NCBI RefSeq assembly: GCF_964204645.1
Contig: NC_134034.1
Span: forward strand, 11,403,414 to 11,467,413
Origin: Tubulanus polymorphus
Taxonomy: Eukaryota > Nemertea > Palaeonemertea > Tubulaniformes > Tubulanidae
Direction of reading: 5' to 3'
Length of the DNA: 64,000 nt
A program made the position numbers and the translations under genes. Each line of letters begins with the position of its first letter. Position 1 is the first letter of the stretch. Shown one piece after another: positions 59,495 through 64,000 of the stretch. The notes beneath the pieces were generated by a model, which was not told where the DNA came from, ran no database searches, and saw only the letters and a list, made by a program, of their open reading frames with translations.

Positions 59495-59680
59495 TCAATC
59501 TATAGATTGCGCTGAGTGGTCTGTAGAGGGACTTCTCCAGCTCGCGCGTTGAGCATCTACCAGAGACTCATGTAGGTCAGTAACTTCAATAAGCAGAACT
59601 AGTAATAAAACACCGAGGAGCGTCGTAGAAACCACACAAATCTGAACAGTCAAAGAGTAAGTTGTTAGACTCTTGTTCAT
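59495..59680 (-). CDS. Possible small single-pass membrane protein or first exon
   Basis: On the minus strand an ATG with A at -3 opens 61 codons. It starts MNKSLTTYSLTVQ, followed by one strong hydrophobic segment (ICVVSTTLLGVLLLVLLI) and a polar tail with an acidic/His start (TDLHESLVDAQRAS). This is the layout of a signal anchor. A TATAAAA box lies 30 bases upstream (59710-59716), which would leave an unusually short leader. It may be the first exon of a type II membrane protein, but no next exon was found. Confidence 0.25.
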   Translation of the reverse strand: MNKSLTTYSLTVQICVVSTTLLGVLLLVLLIEVTDLHESLVDAQRASWRSPSTDHSAQSID

Positions 59681-59699
59681 TTATCTACCGTCGACGCGC

Positions 59700-61734
59700 G
59701 CTGGGAGTGTTTTATACGACACTGACTTACAGGAAGATAAAGGCTTTAATGCTGATTAGCGCGCAGACAACTGGCAATGCGTTCGTCCGTTATCTCGTGA
59801 ATTAATTTCGAATTATTTGCTACAAAAGCGTTTAAATTTCGGCTCATCCCGCGTTACTCGATTGTGATATCGCGCAGTTATTTCGCGAGAACTCTGACAT
59901 GTAATTTCCCGTGTAACGCGCACGCTTCTCATCAACTCTGAATCGAGTGTTTAAATATTTCCCGCGGATACGTGATATACGCGTTTTCCTTTCATTTCCT
60001 CGGCAACATTTCCTTCAATAATTCTCTCTGGTGTTGTTGATTAATTTGTTTGTCTTGTCGGAAAGATCATTTGAAACAGTTGGAAGCAAACACTTTTTCT
60101 GAGTCAATTTGAGTATGTACGCGTCCCATTGGTTAGTTCGCTGACATGCGTCATACATATTTGGCCAATCAGATTGTCGTTTACATTAAAAGAACTTGGT
60201 TTTTGTCGGATGAAGTTTAAAGTGGCCTAATCCTAAAGCTGATGCATCCACTATCAATGCTGAGTGACGTAAGTCAAGGTTCGAGTCATGTTGGCTGCTA
60301 ATAGTACAATTGCTAAAATACAACAAAGTTATCCATTTCTCTTCAACAGCGCCACCTAGCAGCCGCGAATGAATAAAATAGGCGGAACCGGTTCTCGATG
60401 AGTACACAGGCGTTACTGTGTTTCAAAACGATCCCGATGAAAATACCAATTGCTCGACGAAACTGCGCAACATCTCAGGAATTCCGTACGACGCGCGGAT
60501 GAGAATTCTATAGCTTATCTCTACCGGCGGTGGTCAATCGTGTATCGTCTGCGACGCGGTTTGAAAAAAAGCATTTCGCCGTTATTTGCTTTTTCCTTAT
60601 CTTTATTATGTCGCGGTAAGAGGAATGACGCTGAATGCGAAATATAAAATAAGTATTTGTTTATACTCTTTGTTGGTTAACACTATTGTCCGTACGCGTC
60701 GGTTAACGCTAAATTGTCCGTACTATTCAGGTTTTAATTCCAAACAGGCGTTCGGTTTATAATAGGAAAATCCCACATACTAAGAATGACACATGAAGTC
60801 CGGAAGGATTCCTTGATCAGCTATTTCTAATTCAATTTGTCTTTTTGAAGAAATGATTCCAAAGTTCGTTGATTTTTTTTTTTGATCTTAAATAGGGATT
60901 GTCCCCATTATTTATTTATTTGGCTGGTAAATTTTGTTTGATTTTTCGATTGAGTGTCCCTTACAGACCCACCACACCTGCCGGGAGCGAAACAGGGGGC
61001 TTGATTTTGAAATCGGAAATCGAAGTACAGATATAGATGTGCGATCGACGGTCGAGTTAACAGAATATTTTTAAATCGAAGTACATAATAGTTCGTTGAT
61101 TTTTAAAACGATGGTATAAGATGGATTTCAAGGGATCGGACATTATTCTGCCTTGGAAATGAATTGTCGTCTAAACATAGAACGATGGTCGTGTTCGGCT
61201 GCGTTGATTGCTTACGTAATTCGCCTCTAAGCCGCTATTCTAAGAACTGTCAATCCGCCAAACCCAGTCGCTCATTTCACCCTCGACCTCGGCAGTTCGA
61301 CCAAGTGCGTGACGAAATGAAGAAAAGATTATCTTTTCTAAAATAATCGTAACTGCTTCGGATTTGAATTGGCGATCTTGTGATTACCACAGGCTCGTAG
61401 GTAGGATTTAGAGAGTAGGGGTTATCTTTATATAATTGGACGCTTTGTGGTTCCATCTTATGCATGGAAACTGTCCTTTAACGTCAATGGAAGTGCCCTT
61501 TTTGTGAAAAGGGTGCCCTCTTACATGCCTTTTTTATGAAAGAGGTGCCCTGTGTCTATGTGAAGGTGCCCTTTCGTGGAAAGTGTGCCCAAGGTAAAAA
61601 AAAAAGTAAAGGGGCTTAATTATCATTAAGTACATCTCAGAAAAAGGGCACTATCAGCCAAATGCGGGGTTTACCAGTAACCCCCTCTGTCTACGGGCCT
61701 AGACACCACAACGTGTACAATCGTCACCTAATGT
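59700..61734. other. No gene seen; repeat traces
   Basis: 60974-61030 is the partner of the repeat at 23930-23996. 61495-61600 has several GTGCCCTTTT..GAAAAGGGTG motifs, similar to the interior of hAT-like MITEs such as 17079-17430 (GGGCACCTTTCTG). No supported coding region. Confidence 0.4.
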
Positions 61735-62135
61735 TGTTGGGCCTGGACCCAATTCCATACTTTTTTGGGTTTAAATCGACTCTGGACCCATTTCCACAGT
61801 TATGTAGGTTTGATTTCACTTGAATCACTGGAACCCAGTTCCTCAGTGGGTTTAATTTGTCTCTGGATCCAGTTCCACAGTTGTGTGGGTTTAATTTGAC
61901 TGTGAACCCACTTCCAAAGTTGTGTGGGTTTAATTTGACTCTGGGGCCAGTTCCACAGTTGTGTGGGTTTAAGTTGACTCTGGATCCAGTTCCACAGTTG
62001 TGTGGGTTCAAGTTGACTCTGGATCCAGTTCCACAGTTGTGTGGGTTTAATTTGACTCTGGATCCAGTTCCACAGTTGTGTGGGTTTAATTTGACTCTGG
62101 ATCCAATTCCACAGTTGTGTCAGTTTTTCAAACCA
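61735..62135 (+). repeat. 39-bp minisatellite
   Basis: About ten copies of a unit with CTCTGGATCCAGTTCCACAG, TTGTGTGGGTTTAATTTGA. The CTGGATCCAGTTCCACAG part equals the end of the TGGACCCAGTT MITE family, so the satellite probably grew from a MITE end. Confidence 0.9.
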
Positions 62136-62829
62136 CCCGTTCATATTTGAACTGCACCGTGTTTTCACGGTTTGGTCTCGGCGGCGTACGTTTTAATCAT
62201 TAAAGTCTGTTTCCGTTTTATCGCGTAAATCGCACGGTTTAAAAACTGAAAGACAATCAGTATAGAGATCAAAGTAATCGCCTATCCTCCAACAGCTCAC
62301 TAATATACAATCAATTGTGAGTAGTCCCCGACAGGCCACCACACTCTTACAACAGGACTAATCCGCGCGAAAAAACCTGTTGATTAATGAAATGCAGAAT
62401 CCGTGCGGGGTTTATAATTCCGTATTTCTTCAAATAATAATGAGAAAATGTCTGAATCGTCGACCCGCGCGGGTTGTGCTTATCCGTGCGCGAATTGCAC
62501 GACCTATACCACGTTTTTAAATGTCCTGCTTAAAAGCCGATGATGTTGCTCTCGAGGTCAGCGTCGTTGGGGTACAGATCTTTTGACATTTAGTGGACGC
62601 GTGGTCTTTAAAAACTAACGGTTGATATCTCGTACGTAAAAGGTATGGGTTCCAGGGTGACGAGCCTTCAATATAATATATATTAATCATATGAGCAACC
62701 ATCACCTAGGCTTTTTAATCGTTGTCCATTTTTTGATTTCTCACTAAGCGTCTTGAACAAACATACGATGGGTTCTTCTTCAAGATGGAACCTATGCGTC
62801 CCTTCACTGTTGTGGTTGGAGACCGGTGG
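62136..62829. other. No gene seen
   Basis: AT-rich sequence with no recognisable exon, RNA gene or element. Confidence 0.4.
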
Positions 62830-63560
62830 ATGAAACAGACACATGGGTTCTCGGTGAACCTCTCTCCTCGTAGCTCTGGTGGGAGAACTGCCAGTGATCA
62901 CTTCACTTCTCGGTGAACCCCTCTCCTCACAGTGGTGGGAGAACTGTCAGTGATCACTTCTCGGTGAACCCCTCTCCTCACAGTGGTGGGAGAACTGCCA
63001 GTGATCACTTCTCGGTGAACCCCTCTCCTCACAGGGTGGGAGAACTGCCAGTGATCACTTCTCGGTGAACCCCTCTCCTCACAGTGGTGGGAGAACTGTC
63101 AGTGATCACTTCTCGGTGAACCCCTCTCTTCACAGTGGTGGGAGAACTGTCAGTGATCACTTCTCGGTGAACCCCTCTCTTCACAGGGTGGGAGAACTGT
63201 CAGTGATCACTTCTCGGTGAACCCCTCTCCTCACAGAGTGGGAGAACTGCCAGTGATCACTTCTCGGTGAACCCCTCTCCTCACAGGGTGGGAGAACTGT
63301 CAGTGATCACTTCTCGGTGAACCCCTCTCCTCACAGGGTGGGAGAACTGTCAGTGATCACTTCTCGGTGAACCCCTCTCCTCACAGGGTGGGAGAACTGC
63401 CAGTGATCACTTCTCGGTGAACCCCTCTCCTCACAGGGTGGGAGAACTGTCAGTGATCACTTCTCGGTGAACCCCTCTCCTCACAGGGTGGGAGAACTGC
63501 CAGTGATCACTTCTCGGTGAACCCCTCTCCTCACAGAGTGGGAGAACTGCCAGTGATCAC
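62830..63560 (+). repeat. ~50-bp minisatellite, inverse relative of 46800-47455
   Basis: About 13 copies of a 50-52-base unit: GTGATCACTTCTCGGTGAAC, CCCTCTCCTCACAGGGTGGG, AGAACTG. The first, diverged units (GGGTTCTCGGTGAACC, CTCTCCTCGTAGCTCTGGTG, GGAGAACT) are the reverse complement of the unit at 46800-47455. Every unit carries CTCTCCTCACAG/GG, a splice-acceptor-like string. Confidence 0.92.
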
Positions 63561-64000
63561 GTGGGTTCTCCTTGAAGATAATGATGTGTAATCTATTTCA
63601 CCTGTATTCAAATCGATATTGTGTTTATAACCGTCGATGTTATTAGTGTCTATTTTTAGAGATACGTTTGACACGATAATTGTATTGTTGACGTGAAGGA
63701 GAGAACGCGCGCCCCACTCGGAGTGTCAACGAATGATTAATTACTTTCAGAAAACTGAAAAATCTACCGTGGGTTTAATACAATGATCGCGCGCGTTCAG
63801 AGCTGTATTCTAAATGATTGACGCACCTACGCACTTTTGCCATTGGCGGTGTCCTTCAATATACTTTAACATGACCTTGAGATGCGGTTAGAGCTGTCAC
63901 GCTTAATGGAAAGCACTAACTTCGTCACATATCTAAATTCATTTTTCATTCCATATGCCATATTTCATAAGATAAAAACCCACTATCTACAGATTAAAAG
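63561..64000. other. No gene seen
   Basis: Unique-looking sequence to the window end, without a supported feature. Confidence 0.4.

Noticed and set aside
62890-63560. CRISPR-like look of regularly spaced repeats
   Set aside because: The whole unit repeats with no variable spacers, and the genome is clearly eukaryotic; this is a minisatellite.

Overview
The window reads as genomic DNA of an invertebrate animal. It has intron-split genes with GT..AG splice sites, a class A GPCR array, a large von Willebrand/mucin-type secreted protein gene, and many short inverted-repeat transposons and minisatellites. FMRFamide-receptor-like GPCR expansions and the DIRS-type retroelement fit a marine lophotrochozoan (mollusc, brachiopod or annelid type), but the phylum is inferred and not shown by any marker here.

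Region 1 (1-16344) is a head-to-tail array of seven units. Six are full units (five of about 2.5 kb, plus one of 2.08 kb carrying a deletion) and the seventh is more diverged. Each unit holds one intronless rhodopsin-family receptor of about 333-344 residues. Flanks are almost identical between units. Differences sit mainly in the parts predicted to face outside (end of TM2/ECL1, ECL2, ECL3), and several copies look like mosaics of one another. Copy 3 has a frameshifted tail and a replaced ECL3. The array probably continues upstream of the window.

Region 2 (16345-17794) holds the decayed tail of the array and a hAT-like MITE.

Region 3 (17795-53527, plus strand) is one large gene. I could follow 56 exons with every splice phase consistent, giving about 3,990 codons, but its start was not found. 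Order: three VWD-C8-TIL assemblies with one extra TIL, short Thr-rich linkers, a 1.8 kb Ser/Thr mucin VNTR exon, eight F5/8 type C (discoidin) domains of which six are recent tandem duplicates separated by mucin exons, a second Cys-rich VWC-like region, and a C-terminal cystine knot (CTCK). This is closest to the hemocytin/hemolectin (VWF-mucin) family, expected to be a secreted, disulfide-multimerising, carbohydrate- or surface-binding clotting or mucus protein. Its introns contain a broken DIRS-like tyrosine-recombinase retrotransposon with four covarying hairpins downstream of its coding part, a LINE reverse-transcriptase relic, several inverted-repeat MITEs, and minisatellites.

Region 4 (53528-64000) shows no confident gene. 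It holds a hexanucleotide array, two minisatellites (one related to a minisatellite inside the large gene), MITE relics, one possible exon on the plus strand and one possible small membrane-protein exon on the minus strand.
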